64,000 nt of DNA from Gallionellaceae bacterium (GTDB lineage Bacteria; Pseudomonadota; Gammaproteobacteria; Burkholderiales; Thiobacillaceae). The translations under genes and the position numbers were made by a program. Positions 48,832 to 59,700 of the stretch are shown one piece after another; within the stretch, counting starts at the first letter, position 1; each line of letters begins with the position of its first letter. Under the pieces are notes generated by a model. It was not told the DNA's origin. It saw only the letters and a program-made list of their open reading frames with translations, and made no database searches. Location: assembly GCA_028714875.1 (NCBI GenBank), contig JAQTLN010000017.1, positions 39,654 through 103,653 on the forward strand. Reading direction: 5' to 3'.

Positions 48832-49674
48832 TCAGGCCTCCAGCCAGGATCGGGTGGCGGGGATGAAATGCGCCACGCCCTCCAGAATGCCGGCACTGTA
48901 ATTGCCGTCCATGCCGCCCAGCCCCCCATGGGCCAAATACAGCGTCGGACCATGGCCCCGCCTCATGGCATGGCTCACCGCCTCGGCCCGCACCGTTTCC
49001 TGGGCGTTGGCCACCAACACAGACGGGATGTCGCTCACCAGGACTTCCATGTCGTTGCCGCTGTCGCCGGCGAAAACAGTGTGATCCAGCGGTATGCCCA
49101 GATGCTCGCGCAAAAACTCCAGCGCATGGAGCTTGCTGGCGCGGGCTGGCAGCACGTCGAGCAGACCGGTGGCCGTGGTTTCGTCCACGCTCCAGACCAG
49201 ATTGACGCGGGCGCCGGTGGGCGCGAGATGGTCGCGCACGCGGGACAGGAGTTCGGATGGGTCCGCCAGCGGCGCGGCGTAATAACTCAGTTTGCAGGGG
49301 CCTTGCTTGGCCGCTTCCTGCAAGCGCAGATTGGCGATGCCGGCCAGCGCGGCGGCCAACTCGTCGTGGCCACGCCCGGCCCAGTCCACGGCGATGGCTT
49401 GCAGCCAGTCGCCTCGCTGGCTCCAGTCGTCTCCCCGCAACTCATACAGGCTGGTGCCCACGTCACCAATGACGAAGTCCGGCCGGGGCAAGTCGTATTC
49501 GGCCATCGCCGCTTCCACCAATTCCCGGTGGCGGCCGCTCACGTAGGCGAGCCTAACCTCGGGGCGGGCGACGAAGCGGCGGAAACGCGGTCGCGCCAGG
49601 GGGGACTCCGGCTGAGCGCCGTTGGGTAGCAAAGTACGGTCGAGATCCGTGGCGAGGAGGATGAGGTCATCCAT
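48832..49674 (-). CDS. spp: Sucrose-phosphate phosphatase (HAD family)
   Basis: This 280-residue HAD phosphatase of the SPP/Cof type hydrolyses sucrose-6-phosphate to sucrose. The nucleophile motif is TDLDRTLLPNG (Asp10, acid/base Asp12), VSGRHRE is motif II, and FAGDSGNDMEVL is the C-terminal Mg-binding motif. The gene begins directly after the SPS stop codon and is followed by fructokinase, so the pathway order sps-spp-fruK is intact. Confidence 0.93.
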   Translation of the reverse strand: MDDLILLATDLDRTLLPNGAQPESPLARPRFRRFVARPEVRLAYVSGRHRELVEAAMAEYDLPRPDFVIGDVGTSLYELRGDDWSQRGDWLQAIAVDWAGRGHDELAAALAGIANLRLQEAAKQGPCKLSYYAAPLADPSELLSRVRDHLAPTGARVNLVWSVDETTATGLLDVLPARASKLHALEFLREHLGIPLDHTVFAGDSGNDMEVLVSDIPSVLVANAQETVRAEAVSHAMRRGHGPTLYLAHGGLGGMDGNYSAGILEGVAHFIPATRSWLEA

Positions 49675-51858
49675 TCAGCGAGCCTCCAGTTGCGGCACCT
49701 GGCAGGCACTGTAGAAATCGTAGTAGTCGATGGCCTCCAGGATGCCGCGCGCATAGCCGGCCTGGGCGAAGTAGATGCGCTCCACCTCGGCCAGGGCGCG
49801 CAGTTCGTCGTTATGGCGGTTGGCCACCACCACCGCCAGGGTATTGCCCCGCATCATGTCTTCGTCCGAGCCGGAACCGCCCGCCGCCAGGATATGCTCC
49901 AGCGGAATGCCCCACTGGTCGGCAAACCAGCGCACGGCGAAACCCTTGGAGGCGCGTACCGGCAGCACGTCGAGGAACTGGCCGAAGGAGAGGGTGACGT
50001 TCACCGTCTGGTCGCCCTGATGCAGCAGGCGGTTGATCTCTTCAAGCGAGGGAGCCACTTGGGGATCGATGTAATAACTGATCTTGTAGCGGCTCTGGTC
50101 TTCCTTGGGCTGGCGCTTCACGCCCGGCAATTCGTCCAGGATGGCGCGTACCGCGGAGGGGGTCCAGAGGTGGTCGATATGCCGGGTCCAGGCCTGGTCA
50201 ACGGCATATTCCGGCGCGAAGTGGATCTCCGAACCGAGGCTGGTAATAAGCACGTCCGGCATCGGAATGCCGTAACGGCGCATGACCTTGAGGGCGGATT
50301 CCAGCGAGCGGCCGGTAACGATGCCGAAGCTGGCGCATTTGCGATGCTCGCGCACCACCCGCACGAATTCCGTCAGCGACTCCGGATCGCCCAGCAGGTT
50401 CTGGTCCAGGTCGGTGAAGATGGCGCGGTCGTGATACAGCATGGGACGACGCCGTGGTGGCTTGCGCGCGGGGCCGCCGTGTTCCACGAGCGGCTTCACG
50501 GCTTCGAGATAGCGTTCGGCGTGGGCCTGCCAGGAGTAATGCCGCAGCACGCCGCGCAGCCCCGCCTGTACCAGGGTCGTCCAGGTGCCCTTGTCCTTCA
50601 GCACTTCCAGCAGAGCCCCCGTCATATCGTCCGTGCTGAGTGGGTCGATCAGGTAACCGTTGTGGCAATTGCCAATGATGTCCTGTGGGCCGCCATCGAA
50701 AGTGGCGACGATGGGTAGACCGCTGGCCGCCGCCTCGATCAGGGTCAGACCGAAGGGTTCGGTCAGCGCCGGGTTGACGAACACGCCACCGGAGGCCGCC
50801 GCCAGGCGGTAAAGCGTCGGCACTTCATCGCGTTTATGGTGTTTCGGATAAGCCACCCGGCCATAGAGATCGTATCGATCAATATCCAGGAGCAGATCGC
50901 CCAGGACGGTTTGAGCTCCGCTATCCAGGTCGCGGATGTCGTCGCGGTTGCCGGCCACCACCACCAGGTTGGCCAGCTCCTGTAGCTCCGGCGATTCGCC
51001 GTAAGCCCGTACCAGGGTGGCGATGTTCTTGCGCTCGTCCGGACGCGACAGCGCCAGGATCATGGGCTTGGCGGGATTGGTCAGAAAGCGGCCCACTTCG
51101 ACGGCGATGGGCGTGCCCTGCTCGTCCCCATTGGGCGGCATGAAGCATTTCAGGTCCGTGCCCGGCGGCACCACACGCATCTGTTCGGGCTGATAGTGAT
51201 CGTACAGCCCGTACTGTTCCTCGATCTCGTTGGCGGTGGAAGCGATCACCAGCGACGCCGAGCCCAGCGTCAGTTCCTCCGCTTCCACGCGCCGGGCCAT
51301 GTGGTAACGCTCCTCGATCACGTCCCGCTTCAGGCCCGAAGCGATCAGGCGACGACGCTTTACCCGGCCCAGGGAATGGCCGGTATGCACCAGGGGCACG
51401 CCCAACAGGTTGGCCAGGCGGGTACCCACATAGCCCGCATCGGCATAGTGGCTGTGGACGATGTCCGGGGTTTGCCCCTCGGCGCGCAGGTAGGCCAGTG
51501 CATTGTCGGCGAAGGAATCGAGGTGATCCCAAAGCTCCTCCTTGCGGATGTAGCCCTCCGGCCCGGCGTCGATTCGCACGATACGGGCCTTGGGGCCGAG
51601 GGACTCGATGGGTTGGCCGTAGTCCGAGCCGACCTGAATATCCTGCACGCGCCGGGTCATCAGATCCACGCGCGCCACGCCGGGCAGTTCCGCCAGGGCG
51701 CGGGCCAGCTCCACCACATAGAGGGTTTGCCCGCCGGTATCGGCATCCCGACCCAACTCCAGATTGGGGCCGCGAATAAGGCCGTGGACGCTGATCAACA
51801 ACAGGTACAAGCCGTGAGGGTCCGAGGACGATGGCTGCGTGGCGACGGAATGGTTCAT
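49675..51858 (-). CDS. sps: Sucrose-phosphate synthase with C-terminal HAD-like domain
   Basis: This 727-residue enzyme couples UDP-glucose (or ADP-glucose) with fructose-6-phosphate. The N-terminal glycosyltransferase family 4 part has GLIRGPNLELGRDADTGGQT, HSHYADAGYVG, ALSRPDERKN and TEPFGLTLIEAAASGLPIVAT. From about residue 475 a HAD phosphatase-like domain follows with TDLDQNLLGD and GGSGSDEDMMRG. The usual Thr of DxDxT is Asn here and GDSGND is changed to GGSGSD, so this domain is probably regulatory and the separate SPP does the dephosphorylation. AGGAGAA precedes the ATG. Confidence 0.95.
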   Translation of the reverse strand: MNHSVATQPSSSDPHGLYLLLISVHGLIRGPNLELGRDADTGGQTLYVVELARALAELPGVARVDLMTRRVQDIQVGSDYGQPIESLGPKARIVRIDAGPEGYIRKEELWDHLDSFADNALAYLRAEGQTPDIVHSHYADAGYVGTRLANLLGVPLVHTGHSLGRVKRRRLIASGLKRDVIEERYHMARRVEAEELTLGSASLVIASTANEIEEQYGLYDHYQPEQMRVVPPGTDLKCFMPPNGDEQGTPIAVEVGRFLTNPAKPMILALSRPDERKNIATLVRAYGESPELQELANLVVVAGNRDDIRDLDSGAQTVLGDLLLDIDRYDLYGRVAYPKHHKRDEVPTLYRLAAASGGVFVNPALTEPFGLTLIEAAASGLPIVATFDGGPQDIIGNCHNGYLIDPLSTDDMTGALLEVLKDKGTWTTLVQAGLRGVLRHYSWQAHAERYLEAVKPLVEHGGPARKPPRRRPMLYHDRAIFTDLDQNLLGDPESLTEFVRVVREHRKCASFGIVTGRSLESALKVMRRYGIPMPDVLITSLGSEIHFAPEYAVDQAWTRHIDHLWTPSAVRAILDELPGVKRQPKEDQSRYKISYYIDPQVAPSLEEINRLLHQGDQTVNVTLSFGQFLDVLPVRASKGFAVRWFADQWGIPLEHILAAGGSGSDEDMMRGNTLAVVVANRHNDELRALAEVERIYFAQAGYARGILEAIDYYDFYSACQVPQLEAR

Positions 51859-52036
51859 GACGGCGACTTCTCCTGCCCGACACAGCCCATTGCGGCTGTC
51901 CGGGGCTGGCGATCAATGGGATTGAGGCATCGGAGACGCAGAACTTCGGGGCCTCCGCGATAGGGGTTATGGCTCGAACTCATGCTTTTTAGGGTAAACC
52001 GTGTAGGCCTCCCTTGGCAAAAGACGCTGCTCTCGT
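51859..52036. promoter_or_regulatory. Leader and promoter region of the sucrose operon
   Basis: About 180 bp upstream of sps with no gene. It must contain the sps promoter on the minus strand; no consensus box stands out. A palindromic repeat cluster borders it on the right. Confidence 0.4.
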
Positions 52037-52233
52037 TACCTGGTGATGCGGTTGGCGCGGTGGTTCCCCCCTTTTTCAAACGCTCTGTATGCGGCAATTG
52101 TTGAAACGCTTGCGGCTGTGGAGAGCCGAGTTCCCCCCTTTTCCAAAGGGGGGGCTGGGGGGGATTTCTGGGACGGCCGCCCAGGTAAACGTTGCTAAAT
52201 CACCCTTTCCCCCTTTGAAAAAGGGGGGAGGCC
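52037..52233. repeat. Composite palindromic repeat between sps and sucB
   Basis: A damaged copy (CCCCCCTTTTTCAAACG, broken before its second arm) is followed by a complete copy at about 52131-52233 with centre GGGACGGCCGCCCAGGTAAA. The left flank GGTGATGCGGTTGGCGCGG recurs before the copy at 63655, so flank and repeat were duplicated together. Confidence 0.8.
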
Positions 52234-52336
52234 ACCTCCTTGGGCGATTTCTGTCGCATCCCCAGCTAACAAGAAAAGCTCCTAGGCAAAAACCACGCCT
52301 ATCCGCCCCACCCCGTCGCCGTCGCGGATGCCGCTG

Positions 52337-53548
52337 TTACAGTTCCAGCAGCAGGCGCGCCGGGTCTTCCAGGGCGTCCTTCACCGCGCGCAGGAAACTC
52401 ACCGCTTCACGGCCGTCGACGATGCGGTGGTCGTAGGAAAGCGCCACATACATCATCGGGCGGATGACCACTTGGCCGTTCTCGGCAATGGGGCGATCCT
52501 GGATCTTGTGCAGGCCGAGGACGCCGGATTGCGGCGGGTTGAGGATGGGGGTGGAAAGCAGGGAGCCGAACACCCCGCCGTTGGAGATGGTGAAAGTGCC
52601 GCCTTCCATTTCCTCCAGGGTGAGCTCCAGGCTGTTGGCGCGGCGGCCGAAGTCGGCGATCTGTTTTTCCACCGCCGAGAACGACATGCGGTCGGCGTTG
52701 CGCAGAATGGGCACCACCAGGCCGCGTTCCGAACTGACCGCGACCCCGATGTCGAAATAGTCGTGGTAGACGATGTCACGCCCTTCCACGCTGGCGTTGA
52801 CCAGGGGATAAGCCTTGAGCGCCTGGCACGCCGCCTTGGTGAAGAACGACATGAAACCCAGCTTGACCCCATGTTCCTTCTGGAAGCGCTCCTGGTAACG
52901 CGCGCGCAAATCCATCACCGGCTGCATGTTGATCTCGTTGAACGTGGTCAATATGGCGGCCGTGTTCTGAGCTTCCTTCAGGCGTTCGGCGATGCGCTGG
53001 CGCAGACGGCTCATCTGCACATGGCGATCGTTGCGTTCGAGCGAATCGGCGCAGGGTGGGCACGGCGGGCATTTCCCGTGAACCGCCGCGAGCACGGCGG
53101 GCGCGGGTACGGCCGCTTGCGCCGGCGGATGCTCCTGAGCACCGTGGCGGCCGATTTCGCGTCGCTGCGAGGGGGGCAGCACGCCGGCCGGCTTATCCGC
53201 GGCGGGCTGAACTGTGGGCTGAGACACAGGTGGTGGCGCGATTTGTGGCGCGATTTTCGGCGTCTCGGAAGGCGCCGGCGCCGTGCTGCTGGCGACGGTC
53301 GCTTCCGTGTCGATCAACGCCAGCACCTCGCCCGATTTCACCTCGCCGCCAACCGGCACACGGATTTCCACCAGCACGCCGTCGGCCGGCGCGGCCACTT
53401 CCAGGATCACCTTGTCGGTTTCCAGTTCGGTCAGGGTTTCATCGCGTTGCACCCGTTCGCCGGCCTGCTTGCGCCAGACCAGGAGAGAGCCGCTCTGTAC
53501 GGATTCGGACAATTCAGGCGTTTTCAGTTCGATCAGCATGGCGGGCAC
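52337..53548 (-). CDS. sucB: Dihydrolipoamide succinyltransferase (E2 of 2-oxoglutarate dehydrogenase)
   Basis: This 403-residue E2 component has an N-terminal lipoyl domain with the lipoylated Lys in [10 protein letters not shown] (about residue 46), and a C-terminal acyltransferase domain with the catalytic [14 protein letters not shown] 100-residue Ala/Pro-rich linker joins them. The peripheral subunit-binding domain, normally in the linker, is not recognisable: only [13 protein letters not shown] resembles its first helix, followed by PCPPC-rich sequence. sucA and lpd are not adjacent. It could still work if E1 and E3 bind differently, or the linker may contain compensating frameshifts. 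Confidence 0.9.
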   Translation of the reverse strand: MPAMLIELKTPELSESVQSGSLLVWRKQAGERVQRDETLTELETDKVILEVAAPADGVLVEIRVPVGGEVKSGEVLALIDTEATVASSTAPAPSETPKIAPQIAPPPVSQPTVQPAADKPAGVLPPSQRREIGRHGAQEHPPAQAAVPAPAVLAAVHGKCPPCPPCADSLERNDRHVQMSRLRQRIAERLKEAQNTAAILTTFNEINMQPVMDLRARYQERFQKEHGVKLGFMSFFTKAACQALKAYPLVNASVEGRDIVYHDYFDIGVAVSSERGLVVPILRNADRMSFSAVEKQIADFGRRANSLELTLEEMEGGTFTISNGGVFGSLLSTPILNPPQSGVLGLHKIQDRPIAENGQVVIRPMMYVALSYDHRIVDGREAVSFLRAVKDALEDPARLLLEL

Positions 53549-53639
53549 CCGGATGAGGTTGATGCGCGGGGATTATAGGAAGTAAGCCCGCGTTTTGTGC
53601 GCTGCGATAAGCGTGAAATTCGGCACGCGCGGGACCATC

Positions 53640-53667
53640 TTGCCAAGCCCCATCGCGTTCATAGAAT
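53640..53667 (+). promoter_or_regulatory. Candidate promoter for the giant secreted protein
   Basis: TTGCCA (53640-53645), a 16-bp spacer and TAGAAT (53662-53667), 45 bp before the ATG, with TGGAGA as ribosome site. The boxes are the same hexamers as at the tRNA-Asp promoter. Confidence 0.6.
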
Positions 53668-53711
53668 GAGACAAGCATGTCCCGAATAACACGCTCCGCC
53701 TGGAGATCATC

Positions 53712-56700
53712 ATGCCTGGCCTCGCCACTTTCGCGCGTTTTCTGAGCGCCCTGTCGCTGGCATTTCTGCCGGCCTTGTTTTTCACTCTCCCAGTTCGCGC
53801 CGATGATGGCTTGCGCGCCGACAAAACGGAGATCGCGGCCGGTGAAACCACCACGGTTCATCTGCAAGGCGCCTCCGGCTGGTTCAAGACCCGCTGGCAC
53901 GACAGCCCGGACGGCATCGTCCGCTTCGACAGCACGAGCGACAACGAAGCCCGTGTCACCGCGCTCAAGCCCGGCCGGGTAACCATCACCGCCAAGGTGC
54001 TGACCAGCAGCTACAGCCTCGACATCAAGGTGCTCGATGCGCCCGACAAGAAAGACCCCAAGGGCGGCTGGCACACCAAGATCGAGGGCATGGCCAAAGT
54101 ATTGGGCTTCCCCGACACGCGCGCGCGCATCGTGCGCATGCTGGCCGAAGTGAATTCCGGCAGCCGCTCGCCACAGTCCTTCTATGCCGATCTGGCCAAG
54201 CTCCCCGCCAACATGTTCGACGTAATCGAGGTGCGCTCGAAACTGGTGGACGGCAACCCCGTCTTCGCGCGCGATGTGCTGGGAGCCACTCAGTCGGGAG
54301 GCGGCACGCCGGTGGAACAAACCCTCCTCTCCTGGCGCCGCGATCAGACGCTGTCGGCCATCGACGAGGTGGTAAAGCGCTTCGTCGAAGCCGGACGGAT
54401 GCCTAAAGACGGTTACTCGATGCTCATCTCCCACGTCGGCAAATGGGCCTCGCAGGATCTGGACGCCCTCACATTCACCGGCGACATCGACTTCAGCTTC
54501 GTCTGCAACGACGTGGAACTGGCTCAGGCGATGAAGGACGCCTACGCGGAAGTCATCAAGCGGCGCACCGGGCTTGATCCCATCGCGCTCGATTCCGTCG
54601 CCACCGCGCATGGCAAGGCCGGCCTGGAGGTTTACATCGGCAAGCACGGCATGGCCTTCGCCGAAGAGCAGATGAAGATCAACCAACTGGTGGACATGAG
54701 CAACGGCTCGAAGAGAAAGATCGAGTTCGAGGACGTGACCCTGGGCCTCTCGATGGAACGGGCGATGGCGGAAACCTTCGGCAAGGAACCGCCCAAGCCG
54801 GCGGTCGACACCGAACCCGGCCTGTCGATGGAAATGGTGCGCCACTTCGGCCATGACATCGTCAAGACCGGTATCTACGACATGAGCAACGCGGTGGTAA
54901 AAGCCGCGAAATACCTCGACCGCAGCTACAAATCGCTGGCCGCGTCCGGCGGCCAGCCGGCCGACGCCGATCTCGCCAAATTCGCCGCCGACATCACCGC
55001 CTGGGCCAACACCAAGCCACAATCGGCGGCCATCCGCGAAAACATGGTCAATCGCATCTCCGAATATCTCGGTTCCAAACCGAAAGCGATATTCGACGAG
55101 GGCACGCAAAAACTGGTGCTGTCGCTCGATGCAGGCCAGATCGCCGCCTTCCACGAAAAGGCCACCCAGGCCATGTGGAAGACAGTGGAACAAGGCTCCA
55201 ACACCCGCACGGCGGAGATGGAAACTCGTCTGGCCGAACTGACCGAACGCAAGCGGCGCGGCGACAACGTGGACGAAGACGTCGCCAAACTGAGAAAGGA
55301 CATGGCCGGACTGGTCGACATGGTGGAAGCCGAGGTGAAAGCCTTCAAGGATGTCGAAGTGCCCAAGGTGGTGATCGACAACAACGCCAAGGTGAACCGC
55401 CTGATCAACGTGATGTCCGCCCGCTTCGGCACCAAGGTGCTGAGCGCGGAAGAACTCAAGGACAAGAAGTTCGTCGAGGAACTGCTCAAGGCCGAAGGCC
55501 AGCACGGCAGCGAGGTGCGCCGCCAGATGACCGCCAGCTACATCATGGAACGCAGCCTGGACGCCCTCGCGCGCAGTCCGGAAATCGCCATGTCCGGCGT
55601 CGAAAAAACCAATCAGATGCTCGATTTCATCGACGACGGCCTGCTCGGGTCGATCCGGGGTGAAACCGGCTTCAGCGATTTCGAAACGGAGATGAAGTTC
55701 ATCCGCGCCGCCGCCGCCGATCCGAAAACCAGGCCCGGCGCGCTGAAGAGCTTGAACGCGCTGAAGAGCAAGGTCGCCCTCGGCGTCAAGGCCACCAACC
55801 AGTACCTCAACCAGAAACTGCAAGGCACCGCCGCCGGTCGCCAGGGTATGAAGTTCATGATGGTCTACGGCCTGGCGGATGAAATGAAGTCCTACCGCGA
55901 CGCCTTCGATCAGGATGGCTGGGGTGGTTTCGCCACGGAAATCTTCCGCCGCCGCATTCCGCTTGGCTCAGCAGTGGAAGGCGTGGTCATGGGCAACACC
56001 TACCGCGCCGGCTGGGACGTGGTCACCACTCTGATTCCCCCGCTGGCCCTGCCGGAAGCCGCATGGGGCCTGGGCACCGCCATCGGCACACAGACCAAGG
56101 CGACCTACTGGAACGAACAACTTTCCCTGTTCGTGGATTCCCTCTACGACAGCGCCACCTTCAAGCTGATCGAGATGGAACAGCACGACAAAGCCAAAGT
56201 AGGCGTGTATCGCCTGGTTTCGGTCAAACACCGGGGCATCCCCATCGACCTGTCGCAGTTCGCCGCCATGCAGAAAACACAGGTGGATGCCCTGCGCGAA
56301 CAGATCGGCAAGGGTCGGCTCGATTGGGGCGCCTACAAACGGGAATTCCAGGGCCTCAGCAACTGGATGGACGTGGATACCGTCCTGCAGAAAACCATCG
56401 CCGACAGCGACCCCGGTCTGGCCTTGATCGAAGAGATGATGAACCACCCCAACGTCGGCCCGAAACTCATGGACCGCCTGACCGAAAAAGGCCTGGTGCG
56501 CTGGGAGGAAGTGAAACTCGGCTTCATCACCAACCTGATCAAACGCCTGGAAGACCGCAAGCAGGCCGATCAGGCCCTGAACGCCGGCATGTTGCCGGAC
56601 CTGTTCCTGGAACTGCGCAAAGCCGCAGCCGACCTGGAAATAGAAGACGCCATGCTGCGCGCCCTCGATGCCGAGGTGGACACCAACAACCTGAAAGCCC

Positions 56701-59700
56701 TGATGAACTGGCTGTGGGAAGCCAAGCGCAACGTCCAGGGTCAGGCGCCCACGGAAAGCGAAACCACACGCGCCGCGCAGGTGGTGAAGAAGTATCTCGA
56801 CACCTACCAGGGCATCGTGAAATCGCGTGACTCGCTGCTCGCCTCGTTGCCCGCCGTGGCGGCGAGGGACGGCTCCACCCGCTATCTCACCACCGATCTG
56901 TTCCTGTCCGGCCGCGCCGCCGCCGACAAGGACGCCGCCGCGGCCTGGGTGAAGCACGTCGGCAGTTCGCTGAACGCGAGTAGCGACGCCCTGCTCGCCA
57001 TCAAGAAGGAATATCTGCCCAACCTCGCCCTGGATGCCGACGACCAACCCTATCTGGAACGCGTGTTCCCGCGCGAACTCTGGATGAAACCCTACAAGGA
57101 CGCCGGCATCGCGCGCCAGAAAACCTGGCTGCTCGATCGCGCCATCGACCACGGCAAGGCGCGCAACGCCATCCTCGACGAATACAAAGCCTGGCTGGAA
57201 AAACAGGCGCCGGTGCAACTCAGCGTTACCGTGCTCGACGCTCTCGACGGCAAGAAGCAGGTCGGCGGCGCATCCGGCGACCTCAAACCCACGGACATCC
57301 TGGGCAAGCCCGGCACTGGCAAACCCAGTGGCAACACCCTGGTATTTGGTGTGCCCAGCGGCCGCTACCGGCTGACCCTCCAGGCGCCCGGCTATGAAGA
57401 CGCCAGCCAGGACGTGTTGCTCGGCCGCGCCCTCAATCCCAAGCCCTCGCTCACGGTGAAGCTGACGCCGACGGGCAAGAAAGACACCGGCGATCTCGCC
57501 CAGTTCATCGCCTCCGCCCTCCAGGCGCGCGACTGGAAAGCCCTGGCCGACCGGCTGGATAGCGAGAAGAAGAGCGACCTCAAGATGCAGAACGTGGTCG
57601 CCTGGCAAGCCCATATCGACGCCCTCAACGAAGCCCTGCTAACCCTGAAAAAAGAGCGCATGGAATGGGCGTTGGCCTGGCAGAGCTATATCGACGCGCT
57701 GAACAACATCGACTCCAGCGTCTGGGACAAGCTCACCCGGCAAGTCGAGCAGAAACGCGGCGAAGTCGAGGAACGCTGCTGGAGCGGCGGCAGCGCCAGC
57801 GAAGACTCGAAAAAGCGCACGGAGCGTTGCCAGAAGGAAGGCCAGAAGTTCGAGGCAAGCTGTGTCGGCACCTGGCCCGATCAACATTGGGAAGAAATGA
57901 AGCGCATCCGCATGGCGAAACAGGAACTGCCGGATGCCGTGCTCACCCTGCACAGCGCCGGTTACTTCACGCAGCGCGCCTGGTTCGAGGCGGTGGAAAA
58001 ACTCACCGAGAAATACAAACTGCCCTTCCCCTACCCGAAACCCGTCACTCCGCGCCTGAAATACGCGCTCAGTTGCGCCAATGTCGATCTGCCCACGGGG
58101 AAAAAGAATCTGGATGACCTGTCCGCCATCAAAGTCACGGTAGCTGCGCCCAGCGCCAGCCTGCCCTTCGGCAAGTCCGTCACCCTCAACGCCAGCGCCA
58201 GCGGCGGCAAGTCGCCCTATAACTTTGCCTGGTCGAGTGGCGGTAGCGGAAATCGGGTCAGCGTCACCCCGCGCTGGGCCGGTGAATGGACGGTCACCGT
58301 CACCGCCAGCGATGCCGACGGCAAGCGCGGCGAAGGCAGCGCCACCCTGCATGTCAGCCCGGCACAGGTGAAACTGCAAGGCACCCAACCCACCGTGTTC
58401 TACGGCAGCAGCGCCACCCTTTCGCTGCCCGGCAAGGAACCGCCCCCACCCGCGCCCGACCCGTGCGCCGGACGCGGCTACACCGCCAGCAATCCGTTCG
58501 ACGAATGCATCCGGATTACCAGCATCAAAACCGTAACGACCGACCCGCGTTGGGATGCGGGAGGCGTGACACCACCGCCACCAGAGGTGGACAGCGTTGC
58601 GACATCGGCAGCCGCGCCCACGGGTAGCGGCAAGCAACAAGTGGTCTGGCAGGCGGAACCCGCCCTCACCTTCAACCCGCCGACCAGCGGCGACGGCAAG
58701 ACCAAGGTCAGCTACGACCGCATGGGTGAAATCAAGCTCTGGTGTGAAATCCAGGAACAGGTGGAAGGCGCCTTCCATACCGTGGGCGAATGCGGCCAGG
58801 AAACGGTCAAAGTCATCGCGCCGAAATTCAGCGTCACCTTCACGCCGCCCGAAGGCCAGGGCCGGGTGGGCCAGGACATCCGCGCCAGCATAAGCAGCCA
58901 GCCCGGTGTCACCGACAAGCTGATCGACTTCCGCTGGTTCGACCCGCCCTCCTCCAACCGCATGGAACTGAGTACGAACGCGCGCGAGATCGGCTTCAAA
59001 CTCAAGGACGCCAAGCCGGTGGTGCTGAAAGCGCTGGCGCGAGTGCCCTATCACGGCGACGAAATCGCCGACATCAGCGCCACCTACACCGGCCAGGTCT
59101 ATCAGGTGAAAGCCTGGGCCGAGGAAGCCGGCACACGGCCGATGATGTGGGACGCCAAGAAAGGCGGCCTGGTGCCGGTGCCTAAAGGCTCTTACGCCAC
59201 CCATGAACGCATCCCGCTTCGCGCGGAAATCCAGGGAGGGGGCGCGCCCGCCGGCGTGCGCTGGAACTGGACCGTGAACGAAGACACCACGATCTCCAAC
59301 CCCATCTCGCAGACGCCCACCGTCTCGCGCTCCTCAGCCGGCGGCATCTCCGCCCATGTCGAAGCGCGCGATAGCGAAGGCGCCCTGCTGGGCAGTGGCG
59401 ACGTCAGCCTGAGCGTGATCGAGGTGCGCGACACGCCACCCGCGCCAACGAATTTGCCACAAGCGCCGACGCCCACCCTCACCCCGGATAAAACCACGCT
59501 GGAACGTGGCCAGAGCGTCAGCATCAGCGCCGAGGTCAACGGCGGCAAAGCGCCCTACAGCTACACCTGGCAAGGCGCCAGCGGCCAGGGCGCGCGGGTG
59601 ACCGCCACACCGGGCAAGGCCGGAAACCATGTAGTCAGCGTCATAGTGCGCGACAGCAAGGGCAAGAGCGGCAACGCCAGCCTGACCCTGGAAGTGCAAG

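Noticed and set aside
55968..57614. Long minus-strand frame antisense to the giant secreted protein gene
   Set aside because: The plus-strand frame is continuous over 9 kb with a signal peptide and recognisable C-terminal domains; the antisense frame is compositional.
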